Source: Flavonifractor porci
GTDB taxonomy: Bacteria; Bacillota; Clostridia; Oscillospirales; Oscillospiraceae
DNA length: 64,000 nt
Assembly (NCBI RefSeq): GCF_037572415.1
Contig: NZ_JBBHLB010000006.1
Coordinates: forward strand, 62,001-126,000
Direction of reading: 5' to 3'
Of the stretch, positions 1-8,743 are shown piece after piece. Below the pieces are notes generated by a model that did not search any database, was not told the DNA's origin, and saw only the letters and a list, made by a program, of their open reading frames with translations. Within the stretch, counting starts at the first letter, position 1. Every line of letters starts with the position of its first letter. A program made the position numbers and the translations under genes.

Positions 1-159
1 GGGCAGCGCCTTCATATTTTTCTCATAGGTATACATCAGATCGTCCTGCTTGGCGCCCACAGCCAGGGCGTAAAGGGCGACATCCCGCCAGTTGTACTCC
101 AGATAGCGGGGCTCCATCCGCTGTCCCACCAACAGCTCGGCCAGATTGACTCGTTCCAT
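1..159 (-). CDS. MaoC-like (hydratase 2 type) enoyl-CoA hydratase, N-terminal fragment
   Basis: Partial gene; 53 N-terminal codons are inside the window and the rest lies beyond position 1. The segment contains NWRDVALYALAVGA followed by a YTYEKNMKALP-like stretch. I recognise this as the start of the MaoC N-terminal hot-dog domain of (R)-specific 2-enoyl-CoA hydratases. Such enzymes hydrate enoyl-CoA, the product expected from the acyl-CoA dehydrogenase encoded just upstream. The start is the ATG at 159, preceded by GGAGGTAAGC. It is the last visible gene of the minus-strand CoA-transferase operon, separated from the dehydrogenase gene by 73 bp holding a hairpin. Function is inferred from the N-terminus only. 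Confidence 0.7.
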   Translation of the reverse strand, partial: MERVNLAELLVGQRMEPRYLEYNWRDVALYALAVGAKQDDLMYTYEKNMKALP

Positions 160-183
160 TGCTTACCTCCCGTTCTAATATAC

Positions 184-218
184 GAGAGAGCACCACGGTG
201 GATCTGTGGTGCTCTCTC
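184..218 (-). terminator. 13-bp perfect hairpin between dehydrogenase and hydratase genes
   Basis: GAGAGAGCACCAC pairs perfectly with GTGGTGCTCTCTC around a 9-nt loop. No T-tract follows on the minus strand, so it is more likely an mRNA-stabilising or processing hairpin, or a leaky attenuator, than a strong intrinsic terminator. Confidence 0.5.
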
Positions 219-232
219 TCCCGCAGGAGCAA

Positions 233-1375
233 TTACTTCTTCAGTTCCTCACGGGCGATGATATTCTTCTGGATCTCGGAAGTACCCTCGTAGATCGGCA
301 CGATACGGGCGTCGCGGTACATACGCTCCAGGGGGTAGTCCCGCATATAGCCGTAGCCGGAGTAGATCTGCAGGGCCTTGTTGGTGACCTCCACAGCCAT
401 CTCAGAGGCATAGTACTTGGCGATGGCGGCGATCTCGGTGCAGTTCTCGCCCCGATCCATGGTCATGGCGGCCTCGTAAATCAGCGCACGGGCAGCGGAC
501 ACCTTGGTAGCCATGTCGGCGATGTACCACTGCAGACCCTGCTGCTTCTCCAGGGGCTTGCCGAACTGAACGCGGACCTTCAGGTAATCCTTGGACAGGC
601 GCAGGGCCTCCTCGGCAATACCCAGAGCCTGGGAGGCCATGCCGATACGGCCGCCGTCCAGGGCCTCCATGAAGATCTTAAAGCCCTTGCCTTCCTTGCC
701 CAGCAGGTTGCTCTTGGGCACGCGGCAGTTCTCGAAGATCAGCTCGGACACGTCGGCGGCCCGGATGCCCATCTTCTCCTCACGCTTGCCGATGATGAAG
801 CCGGGGGTATCCCGGTCCACGATGATGGTGGACATGCCGCTGTAACCCTTGGTGGGATCGGTGACGGCCAGGATGGTGACGAAGTCGCCCTCGCTGGGGC
901 CCATGTTGGAGATGAAGCACTTGGAGCCATTGATGACCCACTCATCGCCGTCCAGCACAGCGGTGGTCTGGACATTGGCGGCGTCGGAGCCGGCGTTGGG
1001 CTCGGTGAGGGCAAAGCCGGCGATCCAGCCCTTGGCGGAGCCAGTCAGGTATTTCTCTTTCTGCTCGGGGGTGCCGTACTTGATGATGCCGGTGATGGCC
1101 ATGGTGTGCACGGCCATCACCTCGGCGGTGCTGGCGCACTGCTTGGCCAGCTCGGTGACCATGAGGGACTTCTCCATCATGCCGAAGCCGGCGCCGCCGT
1201 ACTCCTTGGGCACGCCGATGCCCATGAAGCCCATCTTGGCGAGCTTCTCCAGAACGGCAGGCTCCATACGCTCATTTTTGTCCATCTCGGCCGCAATGGG
1301 GGCCAGTTCTTTATCTGCAAACTCCTTGGCCAGGGACTGGACCATTTTCTGGGTCTTTGTCAGCTGAAAAGCCAT
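233..1375 (-). CDS. acyl-CoA dehydrogenase
   Basis: Flavoprotein of 380 residues, the normal family length, that oxidises an acyl-CoA to the 2-enoyl-CoA and passes electrons to ETF. The FAD-binding motif FALTEPNAGSDAA is at about 121-133. The C-terminal IYEGTSEIQ supplies the expected catalytic Glu near residue 363, as in butyryl-CoA dehydrogenases. The start ATG has AGGAGGT upstream. It is directly downstream of etfB-etfA, so the three probably form one dehydrogenase-ETF unit. It is distinct from the butyryl-CoA dehydrogenase at 20.5 kb. The company of a BCCT carrier and CaiB-type CoA-transferases suggests the substrate is an imported carboxylate, possibly betaine-like (compare CaiA of carnitine metabolism). 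The substrate cannot be read from sequence. Confidence 0.9.
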   Translation of the reverse strand: MAFQLTKTQKMVQSLAKEFADKELAPIAAEMDKNERMEPAVLEKLAKMGFMGIGVPKEYGGAGFGMMEKSLMVTELAKQCASTAEVMAVHTMAITGIIKYGTPEQKEKYLTGSAKGWIAGFALTEPNAGSDAANVQTTAVLDGDEWVINGSKCFISNMGPSEGDFVTILAVTDPTKGYSGMSTIIVDRDTPGFIIGKREEKMGIRAADVSELIFENCRVPKSNLLGKEGKGFKIFMEALDGGRIGMASQALGIAEEALRLSKDYLKVRVQFGKPLEKQQGLQWYIADMATKVSAARALIYEAAMTMDRGENCTEIAAIAKYYASEMAVEVTNKALQIYSGYGYMRDYPLERMYRDARIVPIYEGTSEIQKNIIAREELKK

Positions 1376-1406
1376 GTTTTTTACCTCCTGTATTACTCTG
1401 CCCGTC

Positions 1407-2513
1407 TCAGGCCTCGGCCTTGGCGGCCTTGAAAGATGCGATCATCTCGGGGACCACCTTGAACAGGTCGCCGCAGATGCCGTAGTCGGCCACCTGGAAG
1501 ATGGGGGCGCTGGAATTCTTGTTCACGGCGATGATGTGCTCGGAATCCTGCATACCGGCCTGGTGCTGAATGGCGCCGGAAATGCCCAGGGCAATGTAGA
1601 GGCGGGGGTGAACGGTCTTGCCGGTCTGGCCCACCTGGTGGTCGGCGGTCATCCAGCCGTTGTCCACCACAGGGCGGGAGGAACCAACCACGCCGCCCAG
1701 GACCTCAGCCAGCTCCTCGGCCAGCTTGATGCCCTTCTCAATGTTGGAGGAGATGCCGCGGCCCACGGACACCACCACATCAGCGCCGGTCAGGTCCACC
1801 AGCTTGCGGGTCTCCTTGACGATCTCGCGGACCCGGGTGTGCAGGTCGGCCTCGCCCAGGGTGACCTGGGGGCGGACGATCTCCACGGCGTTGGCCTTGG
1901 CCTCGTCATAGGCGTTCTTCTTCATCACGCCGGGACGGACGGTGGCCATGGCGGGACGGAAGCGGGGGCAGATGATGGTGGCCATCAGGTGGCCGCCGAA
2001 GGCGGGACGGGTCATCTTCAGGTCACGGTTGGCCATATCCCAGTTGGTGCCGTCCACGTCCAGAGTGGAGCTCTCACGCAGGAACTCCACATACTTGGCC
2101 ACATCCACATCCAGGTGGGTGCAGTCGGCGCACAGGCCGGTGTGCAGACGGGCGGCGCAGCGGGGAGCCAGATCGCGGCCGATGTTGGAGGCGCCGAAGA
2201 GCATGATCTCAGGCTTGTAGGCCTGGACAGCGTCGGCCACCACCTTGGTGTAGGCGTCGGTGGTGTAGTCCTTCAGCAGAGGAGATTCACACAGGTAGAC
2301 CTTGTCGGCGCCGTGGCCGCCCAGGTCCTTGGCCAGGTGCTCCACGTTGTCGCCCACCAGCAGGCCGCACAGGTTCACGCCCAGCTCGTCGGCCAGCTTG
2401 CGGCCCTCGGAGATCAGCTCGTAGCTGGTGGGCATCATCACGCCCTGGCGCTGCTCGCAGAATACCCATACATCTTTAAAGGCGGCAATCTCCGCACTGT
2501 TATAAGTTCCCAT
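1407..2513 (-). CDS. etfA: electron transfer flavoprotein alpha subunit (copy 1)
   Basis: ETF alpha subunit of 368 residues. The C-terminal FAD-binding half is clear: HQVGQTGKTVHPRLYIALG, then SGAIQHQAGM and an APIFQVADYGICGDL end. The start ATG at 2513 has AAAGGAGC upstream. It lies between etfB (20 bp upstream) and the acyl-CoA dehydrogenase gene. With EtfB it should carry electrons from that dehydrogenase. A second, divergent etfA is in the butyryl-CoA operon at 17.6 kb, so the two ETFs are probably dedicated to different dehydrogenases. Confidence 0.93.
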   Translation of the reverse strand: MGTYNSAEIAAFKDVWVFCEQRQGVMMPTSYELISEGRKLADELGVNLCGLLVGDNVEHLAKDLGGHGADKVYLCESPLLKDYTTDAYTKVVADAVQAYKPEIMLFGASNIGRDLAPRCAARLHTGLCADCTHLDVDVAKYVEFLRESSTLDVDGTNWDMANRDLKMTRPAFGGHLMATIICPRFRPAMATVRPGVMKKNAYDEAKANAVEIVRPQVTLGEADLHTRVREIVKETRKLVDLTGADVVVSVGRGISSNIEKGIKLAEELAEVLGGVVGSSRPVVDNGWMTADHQVGQTGKTVHPRLYIALGISGAIQHQAGMQDSEHIIAVNKNSSAPIFQVADYGICGDLFKVVPEMIASFKAAKAEA

Positions 2514-2533
2514 GATTCAGGTGCTCCTTTCGA

Positions 2534-3334
2534 TTAGATCACGTGCTTGGCGGCCAGAATACCGGCCAGCTTGTCGGTGGTTTCTTTGCCGCTGCCCTCC
2601 AGCATCATGCCGGTGCCCTTCTGGGGAGGCGTAAAGGACTTAAAGATGTTGGTGGGAGAGCCCTTGAGGCCAATGGTGGTCAGATCGATGAGGGGATCGT
2701 CCTTCAGAGCCTCGAAGTCCAGGACGGTGAAGGGCTTCTCGTAGCACTCGCTGATGCCCTGCATGGTCATATAGCGGGGATCGTTGAGCTCCTTGATGCA
2801 GGTCAGCAGGCAGGGAGTGGTGGTCTCCACCACCATGTAACCGTCCTCCAGCATGCGCTTGCACACCACCAGCTCGCCCTCACGGGTCACGTCGGCCACA
2901 TAGGAGATCTGGGGCAGGCCCAGCTTCTCGGCGATCTGGGGACCCACCTGAGCGGTGTCGCCATCGATGGCCTGACGGCCGCAGAAGATCACGTCGTCCT
3001 TGTCCAGGCCGATCTTCTTGATGGCGGCGGACAGGATCTGAGAGGTGGCGTAGGTGTCGGAACCGCCGAACTCACGGGCGGACACCAGCACAGCCTCGTC
3101 GGCACCCATGGCCAGCAGTTCACGGAGCATACCCTCGGCAGGAGGAGGACCCATGGTGACCACGATCACCTTGCAGCCGGTCTCGTCCTTCAGACGCAGA
3201 GCGGCCTCCACGGCGTTCATGTCATCGGGGTTGGTGATGGTCTGCATAGAGGCCCGGTTCAGGGTACCATCGGGATTGACCGCCACCTTGCCAGAGGTGT
3301 CGGGAACCTGCTTTACACAAACAATGGCTTTCAT
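2534..3334 (-). CDS. etfB: electron transfer flavoprotein beta subunit (copy 1)
   Basis: ETF beta subunit of 266 residues. It starts MKAIVCVKQVPDT, has the NPDDMNAVEAALRLKD region, and the ETF-beta signature CGRQAIDGDTAQVGPQIAE at about 118-136. It is co-oriented with etfA and an acyl-CoA dehydrogenase downstream and a CoA-transferase upstream, in the usual etfB-etfA order. Whether this ETF bifurcates electrons cannot be decided by eye. Confidence 0.93.
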   Translation of the reverse strand: MKAIVCVKQVPDTSGKVAVNPDGTLNRASMQTITNPDDMNAVEAALRLKDETGCKVIVVTMGPPPAEGMLRELLAMGADEAVLVSAREFGGSDTYATSQILSAAIKKIGLDKDDVIFCGRQAIDGDTAQVGPQIAEKLGLPQISYVADVTREGELVVCKRMLEDGYMVVETTTPCLLTCIKELNDPRYMTMQGISECYEKPFTVLDFEALKDDPLIDLTTIGLKGSPTNIFKSFTPPQKGTGMMLEGSGKETTDKLAGILAAKHVI

Positions 3335-3351
3335 ATTTTGATTTGCACTCC

Positions 3352-4542
3352 TTACTGTACTGTAGATGTATGTGCACGAACGATCCCGGCCGCTTTCAGC
3401 CCGTCCACTTCCGTGCCGGACAGGCCCAGGGCGCTGAGGATCTCGTCGGTATGCTGTCCCAGTCCGGGAGCAGGCATAGCGGTCACGTCCAGGGGGGTGC
3501 CGCCCAGCTTCATGGGCGTACCCACCCGGTACAGGCTGCCCAGGACAGGGTCCTGACCGTCCACGATCATCTCGGCCGCCCGGATCTGGGGGTCGTCAAT
3601 GATCTCGCTGACAGACTTGAGGGCGCCGCCGGCCAGCTTATTGCCGCCCATGGCGGCCACCAGCTCATCCTTCTTCCAGGCGCCGGTGATCTTGCCCATC
3701 TCCTCGATCAGCTCATCCAGGTGAGCCAGCCGGGCAGCGTTGTCGGCAAAACGGGGGTCGTCCACCAGCTGTTCGGCGCCCACCAGGGCACAGAACTTCT
3801 TCCACTGGCCCTCAGAGCTGATGGCGATGGCGGCATAGCCGTCCTGGGCGGCAAAGGTGCCCAGAGGAGCCACCTCGGTGTCCTGGTTGCCGTTCTTGGC
3901 CACGATCTTCCCGTCGATGGAGTAGTTCATGACAAAGAGCTCCAGCATATAGAAGATGCAGTCCAGCACGGATACCTCTATCTTGGTACCCTCGCCGGTG
4001 GTCAGCTTGTTGAAGAGGGCCATCACGATGCCGGACAGCAGGGCCACGCCGCTGTAGGAGCCGCCGAAGTCCACGCCGGGCATCATGGGGGGCTCGCCCC
4101 GGCGGCCGGTGCGGTCCATCATGCCGCTCATGGCGGTGATGATAAGATCGTCGGCCAGGTGGTCCTTCAGGGGGCCCTGCTCGCCGAAGCCGGTGATGGA
4201 AGCATAGATCACGCCGGGATTCAGGCCCTTGGCGGTCTCATAGTCCAGCACGTCAGCGCCGTTGGTCACCACCACGTCGCAGGTGGCTGCCAGCTTGCGC
4301 AGCAGCTCCGCGCCCTGGGGGGTATTGTAGTCCAGGCACAGACCCTTCTTGTTGCGGTTGAGTCCGGCAAACAGGGCGCTGGCGCCGTTTTTCAGAGGGC
4401 CGCGGGCACGGGCGGGATCGCCGGCGGGAAGCTCTACCTTGATAACCTCCGCGCCGCAGTCGCCCAGATTCATGGTGCAGATAGCGCCGGGAAGGCCGCA
4501 GGTCAGGTCCAGCACCTTAATATCGCTCAGTACTTTTTCCAT
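3352..4542 (-). CDS. family III CoA-transferase (CaiB/BaiF type), catalytic Asp replaced by Gly
   Basis: 396 residues with the family III N-terminus (VLDLT, then GAEVIKVE) and the TGEGTKIEVSVLD motif. Family III enzymes form interlocked dimers and use an Asp nucleophile (Asp169 in formyl-CoA transferase). Hand alignment on the motif D-x-x-x-G followed by the hydrophobic helix places Gly161 here (segment DFGGSYSGVALLSGI); the nearest Asp is 158, three residues earlier. So this subunit probably lacks the nucleophile. It is 12 bp downstream of a second family member that has the Asp, which suggests a heteromeric enzyme, as reported for the two-subunit benzylsuccinate CoA-transferase. It could instead use another residue. 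Confidence 0.85.
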   Translation of the reverse strand: MEKVLSDIKVLDLTCGLPGAICTMNLGDCGAEVIKVELPAGDPARARGPLKNGASALFAGLNRNKKGLCLDYNTPQGAELLRKLAATCDVVVTNGADVLDYETAKGLNPGVIYASITGFGEQGPLKDHLADDLIITAMSGMMDRTGRRGEPPMMPGVDFGGSYSGVALLSGIVMALFNKLTTGEGTKIEVSVLDCIFYMLELFVMNYSIDGKIVAKNGNQDTEVAPLGTFAAQDGYAAIAISSEGQWKKFCALVGAEQLVDDPRFADNAARLAHLDELIEEMGKITGAWKKDELVAAMGGNKLAGGALKSVSEIIDDPQIRAAEMIVDGQDPVLGSLYRVGTPMKLGGTPLDVTAMPAPGLGQHTDEILSALGLSGTEVDGLKAAGIVRAHTSTVQ

Positions 4543-4554
4543 GTCCGCACCTCC

Positions 4555-5721
4555 TCAGATCACGCCGTCGGCCTGGAACTTGGCCAGTTCTTCCTGGGTG
4601 TAGCAGGCGCCCAGGATCTCGTCGTTGTTCTGGCCCAGCAGCGGAGCGGTGGTGAAATTGTCCTCCAGCGCCCCGTTATACTTGATGACCTTGCCCACGG
4701 TGAGCACATCGCCCACCCGCTGGTCCACCACGGTGGGCAGCATATTGCGGGCCTTCAGGTGGTCGCTCTCGATGGCCTCCTCCATGGTGTTCACCGGTCC
4801 GGCGGGCACGCCGGCGGCTGCGCAGCGGCTGTCAAAATCGGCGCGGGTCACATTGGCCAGGAGGGCCTCCAGCTGGGGCCGCAGGCGCTCCAGATAGGCA
4901 GCCCGGCGGCTGTCATTGGTGGGATAGACCTCCGCCCACTCAGGCTTGCCGAACGCCTGGCAGAAGGCGGCCCACTGGCTGTCTTCGGTAACGGCCAGGG
5001 CCACCCAGCCGTCGGCGCAGGGCAGGATATCGTAGGGGGCCCAGGCGTCATGGAGATGCCCGGTGCGGGACGCGTTTTCCCCGCAGTTGAGGGCGGCTAC
5101 CTTCTCTCCCATAACGCTCACCACCGAGTCCAGCATGGAGACCTCCACCCGCTGACCCTTGCCCGTCTTCTTGGCGTGGTAGAGGGCCAACACAATGGCG
5201 GTACCCAGATAAGTACAGGACAGATGGTCGCTGACGTAGCAGCCTACCCGGGAGGGTTCGTCGCCGGGATAGCCGGTGGCGTCCATAATGCCGCTCTGGG
5301 CCTGGACGGCAATATCGTAAGCGATGTAATCCTTCTGGGGTCCCACGGAGCCATAAGAGGAAAGCTTACCGTACACCAGGGCGGGATTGATCTTGGAGAG
5401 TTCCTCAAAGCCCAGGCCCATCTTTTCCATGGTGCCGTTCTTGAAGTTCTCCACCAGTACGTCGGCGTCCTTCACCAGGCGCTTGAGGATCTCCTTGCCC
5501 TGGTCGTCCTTCAGGTTCAGGGTAATGCTCTTCTTACCCCGGTCGGTGTAGCAGTGATAGGCGCTGATGCCGTCAATAAAGGGGGGATAGTCCCGGATGG
5601 TATCGCCGCTTCCGGGCCGCTCTACCTTAATCACTTCCGCGCCGTAGTCAGAAAATTCCGTGTCAGTAAAGGGGTTGATGGTGGTCAGATCCAAAATACG
5701 GATCCCTTTCAATGGCTGCAT
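4555..5721 (-). CDS. family III CoA-transferase (CaiB/BaiF type), catalytic Asp present
   Basis: 388 residues. The N-terminal GAEVIKVERPGSGD and central TGKGQRVEVSMLDSV motifs mark the family. The nucleophile position is Asp165 (VSDHLSCTYLGTAIVLAL), aligned with Asp169 of formyl-CoA transferase. It should move CoA between an acyl-CoA and the imported carboxylate. It lies between the BCCT carrier gene and the Asp-less paralogue and is most likely the active partner of that pair. The ATG at 5721 follows GGAGGAGAC. Confidence 0.88.
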   Translation of the reverse strand: MQPLKGIRILDLTTINPFTDTEFSDYGAEVIKVERPGSGDTIRDYPPFIDGISAYHCYTDRGKKSITLNLKDDQGKEILKRLVKDADVLVENFKNGTMEKMGLGFEELSKINPALVYGKLSSYGSVGPQKDYIAYDIAVQAQSGIMDATGYPGDEPSRVGCYVSDHLSCTYLGTAIVLALYHAKKTGKGQRVEVSMLDSVVSVMGEKVAALNCGENASRTGHLHDAWAPYDILPCADGWVALAVTEDSQWAAFCQAFGKPEWAEVYPTNDSRRAAYLERLRPQLEALLANVTRADFDSRCAAAGVPAGPVNTMEEAIESDHLKARNMLPTVVDQRVGDVLTVGKVIKYNGALEDNFTTAPLLGQNNDEILGACYTQEELAKFQADGVI

Positions 5722-5795
5722 GAGCTGTCTCCTCCTTTCATGCAGACAGAGACATCGCAGTACGGGGGCGCAAATGTCCCCCGTACTGCCGGTTA

Positions 5796-7430
5796 TTATT
5801 TTGTATAGCCGGGGATAAACAGAGCCTTCCAGTCGATCTTGTTCTTCTTGGTGGGTTTGCCCTCCTCGTCAGGCACACCGTTTTCCACATAGTTGTACTT
5901 TTCAGGGTTCTTCATCAGCCTGAAGGCGCCGATGATGAGGATGATCTCAATGATCATGCAGACCCAGCCGGACAGGTTGGCCAGAATACGGGCGCCGTCC
6001 ACGTTGGCCACGGACACCATGATGCTGGTGAGGAAAATGAGCACGCCGCCCAGCACGATCTTAACAAAGGCGCCGGCGATGGGATTCTCCTTGACCTTGT
6101 CGCCCTCGTCGCCGGGATGGGTACAGGCCAGGGTACTCATTGCGGTAAGCGAGGAGTCGGTGTAGGTAACAAAGGAGATCACGATCGCAATGAGGTACAG
6201 ACCGGTCGACACCTGAGGCCAGGGCAGTGTATCAAACAGTTTATAGGGCAGGGTGTTCTGGCCCAGGTTATACATGGCCTCGGTCAGGCTGTGGCCGGTG
6301 GCGATATCCTGATAGATGGCGGTGCCGGACAGGAAGGTCATCCACACAATGGAGAAGATCACAGGCCCAAAGAACAGCACCTGGATCACCTCGCGCAGGG
6401 TACGGCCGCGGCAGAGGGAACCCATAAACACGGGGGCAAAACAGATGGCGGACATCCACACGGCAAAGTTGTAGTTGATCCAGTCAGGGAAGAAGGTATC
6501 GCCGGAGGCAACGCCGGTGGCCAGAGACTGCTGGAAATAAGTATGGATGAACTCGCCGGTGCCCTCGATGCCCAGGTTGAGCACATAGGGCACATTGGTG
6601 GTACAGATCAGGAAGATGACCAGAATGAAGTACAGGCGCATATTCAGGTCGGACAGCATCCGGATGCCGGAGAGGATGCCGGAGATGGAGGAAATGATGG
6701 CGGGCACCACGAACAGAACGCCGATGGAGATCAGCAGGGTGGTGGTGGTATCCCAGCCCATCAGGTACTTGGCGGCGCCGGACAGGTTGAACATACCCTG
6801 AGCCAGAGAGGCGCACATGGCGCACACGTTGACGAACAGCAGCACGGAAGAAATGGCCGTAAACCATCTCTTGCAGCGGTTCTGGCCCAGCACGGGCACC
6901 AGGGTGGACACAATGCCGTAGGGCTGCTTCATGTTGAAGTAGACAAAGGCAAAGATAATGGCGGGCAGGGCGTAAATGCCGTAGGGCTGAGCGGTCCACT
7001 GCAGGAAAATAGTGGACATGGTCTTTACAATGGCCTGGGGGCTGTTAGGCTCCACGCCCCACATGATGGGGGGCTCGTTCACATGGAGGATGGGCTGCAC
7101 AATGCCCCAGTACACACAGCCGGTAGCAATGGTGGTGCAAAGGGTAATGGCAAACCAGTTCCACTTGTTCATCATGGGCTTGGCGTCCTTGCCGCCCAGC
7201 TTCACTTTACCCAGAGGGGAGAAATAGATGGCCAGAACCGTCAGCACGCACAGCAGGGACACCAAGCTGGCCGTACCGCCCAGATAGGAAATGGATGTCT
7301 TCTGGATCCCCATCAGGAAGTTTACAAACTCATCGGGAATGATCACACTGATGGTGGTAATGGCAACCAGCAGAATGAGGGCGGGCCACAGCAGTTTGTG
7401 GTTGACCCCTTCGGTGGCTTTTTTCAACAT
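5796..7430 (-). CDS. BCCT-family transporter with divergent substrate-box signature
   Basis: Membrane protein of 544 residues with about 12 hydrophobic segments and a charged C-terminal tail, related to BetP/CaiT-type carriers of betaine, carnitine or choline. The ATG at 7430 is preferred because AAGGAGAG precedes it; an in-frame start 14 codons upstream has none. The family signature (D/G-W-T-hydrophobic-x-F/Y-W-x-W-W) is recognisable at 316-325 but reads DWINYNFAVW, losing two of its three aromatic-box Trp residues. Downstream CRGRTLREV matches the conserved SRGR segment. The operon position between two CoA-transferase pairs says it imports the substrate they activate. The altered aromatic box makes an ordinary trimethylammonium substrate uncertain. 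Confidence 0.85.
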   Translation of the reverse strand: MLKKATEGVNHKLLWPALILLVAITTISVIIPDEFVNFLMGIQKTSISYLGGTASLVSLLCVLTVLAIYFSPLGKVKLGGKDAKPMMNKWNWFAITLCTTIATGCVYWGIVQPILHVNEPPIMWGVEPNSPQAIVKTMSTIFLQWTAQPYGIYALPAIIFAFVYFNMKQPYGIVSTLVPVLGQNRCKRWFTAISSVLLFVNVCAMCASLAQGMFNLSGAAKYLMGWDTTTTLLISIGVLFVVPAIISSISGILSGIRMLSDLNMRLYFILVIFLICTTNVPYVLNLGIEGTGEFIHTYFQQSLATGVASGDTFFPDWINYNFAVWMSAICFAPVFMGSLCRGRTLREVIQVLFFGPVIFSIVWMTFLSGTAIYQDIATGHSLTEAMYNLGQNTLPYKLFDTLPWPQVSTGLYLIAIVISFVTYTDSSLTAMSTLACTHPGDEGDKVKENPIAGAFVKIVLGGVLIFLTSIMVSVANVDGARILANLSGWVCMIIEIILIIGAFRLMKNPEKYNYVENGVPDEEGKPTKKNKIDWKALFIPGYTK

Positions 7431-7490
7431 GTACAATCTCTCCTTATCCAATCTTCTGAAATATCCCAACACATACCTGCTGCAGCTTGA

Positions 7491-8672
7491 TCACACCACT
7501 CCTTCCCGGTGCATGGCGGCGATCTGCTCGGCGTTGTACCCCAGCTCTTCCAGGATGTGGTCGGTATCCTGACCCAGCAGGGGAGCGCCATTGCGCAGCA
7601 CAGGGGGAGTCAGGCTCATCTTCATGGGGTTGGCCATGTTCTTGTGGGTACCCAGGCCGGGATCATCGATCTCCCACAGCATCTCACGGGCCATCAACTG
7701 CTCGTCATGAACGATCTCGGGCACATTCTGCACGGAGCCTCCGGCCACGTTGGCCACAGTGAAGACCTGGTCCAGCTCGGCCCGGGTCTTATTGGCAAAG
7801 AAGGGGGTGATCTCAGCCATCAGGGCATCGTAGTTGGCCAGACGGTCAGCGTTGGTGAAGAAGCGGTCGTCACCGGCCAGGCGGGGCTTGCCGATGGCGT
7901 TGCAGAAGCGGGCAAAGTCCTCATCGTCGATGACGGCAATGGTGTACAGACCGTCGGCGCAGGTAAACACATCGTAGGGGGCGAACATGGCGTTACGGGT
8001 ACCCATGCGGGTCAGGTTCTGGTCCAGCACGGACTTGTAGAGAATGGCGTTCTCCTCGATTCCGAAGAGGGCGTCCAGCATGGCGATGTTCAGGTTCTGG
8101 CCCTCGCCGGTCTTGAGCTTGTGCAGGTAAGCCATCAGGATACCGTTGCACAGCAGCAGGCCGGTAAAGCTGTCGCCGATGCCGGGGCCCACGCGGCAGG
8201 GGTCGCCGTCGGGATAGCCGGTGATATCCATGATGCCGCACATGGACTGCACCACGTTGTCGTAGGCGGCCAGCTTCTTGAAGGGGCCGGACTGGCCGAA
8301 GCCGGACAGGGAGGCAAAGATGATGCCGGGGTTGATCTCCTTCAGCGCGTCATAGTCCAGACCCATCTTGGTCAGAGTACCGCACTTGAAGTTTTCCAGA
8401 ACGATGTCGGCGTCCTTGGCCAGCTTCTTGATGATGTTCTGACCCTCTTCAGAGGAGATATCCAGAGTCAGGCTCTCCTTGTTGCGGTTGATGGAGGAAT
8501 AGTAGCCGCTGTAGTTATTGCGGAAAGGGGTCCACTCACGGGACTGGTCTCCCACGCCCGCACGCTCGATCTTGATGACCCGCGCGCCGAAATCAGCCAG
8601 CTGCATGGCGCAGAAGGGGCCGCTGTACGCCTGGGTAAAATCAATGACGGTAACGCCTTCCAGAATTTTCAT
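7491..8672 (-). CDS. family III CoA-transferase (CaiB/BaiF type), catalytic Asp present
   Basis: 393 residues from the ATG at 8672 (GAAAGGA upstream; a longer TTG start lacks support). Family motifs VIDFTQAYSGPF, GARVIKIERAG and TGEGQNLNIAMLDALFG are present. The nucleophile is Asp167 in GIGDSFTG, an almost exact match to the formyl-CoA transferase site. It is encoded between an Asn-bearing paralogue upstream and the BCCT carrier downstream, forming the second CoA-transferase pair of the operon. The exact CoA donor and acceptor are unknown. Confidence 0.88.
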   Translation of the reverse strand: MKILEGVTVIDFTQAYSGPFCAMQLADFGARVIKIERAGVGDQSREWTPFRNNYSGYYSSINRNKESLTLDISSEEGQNIIKKLAKDADIVLENFKCGTLTKMGLDYDALKEINPGIIFASLSGFGQSGPFKKLAAYDNVVQSMCGIMDITGYPDGDPCRVGPGIGDSFTGLLLCNGILMAYLHKLKTGEGQNLNIAMLDALFGIEENAILYKSVLDQNLTRMGTRNAMFAPYDVFTCADGLYTIAVIDDEDFARFCNAIGKPRLAGDDRFFTNADRLANYDALMAEITPFFANKTRAELDQVFTVANVAGGSVQNVPEIVHDEQLMAREMLWEIDDPGLGTHKNMANPMKMSLTPPVLRNGAPLLGQDTDHILEELGYNAEQIAAMHREGVV

Positions 8673-8743
8673 ATTCTTGCCGAATCCTTTCTTCAGCACC
8701 TCTGTCAAAGCAGAGCTGCGCGATTATTTTTCAATGTGTCTGA

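Noticed and set aside
184..218. Strong operon terminator before the MaoC-like gene
   Set aside because: The stem is perfect but no T-tract follows on the transcribed strand, so read-through to the MaoC-like gene is expected.
3343..5808. Very long open frame (about 820 codons) on the plus strand opposite the CoA-transferase genes
   Set aside because: It is antisense to two clear genes, is rich in Gly, His, Gln and Val as expected for the complement of GC-rich coding DNA, and has no ribosome binding site or known domain. Similar shadows at 206-1432, 1374-2537, 6117-7490, 7509-8801, 8822-9955, 10608-12542 and 34810-37203 were dropped for the same reasons.
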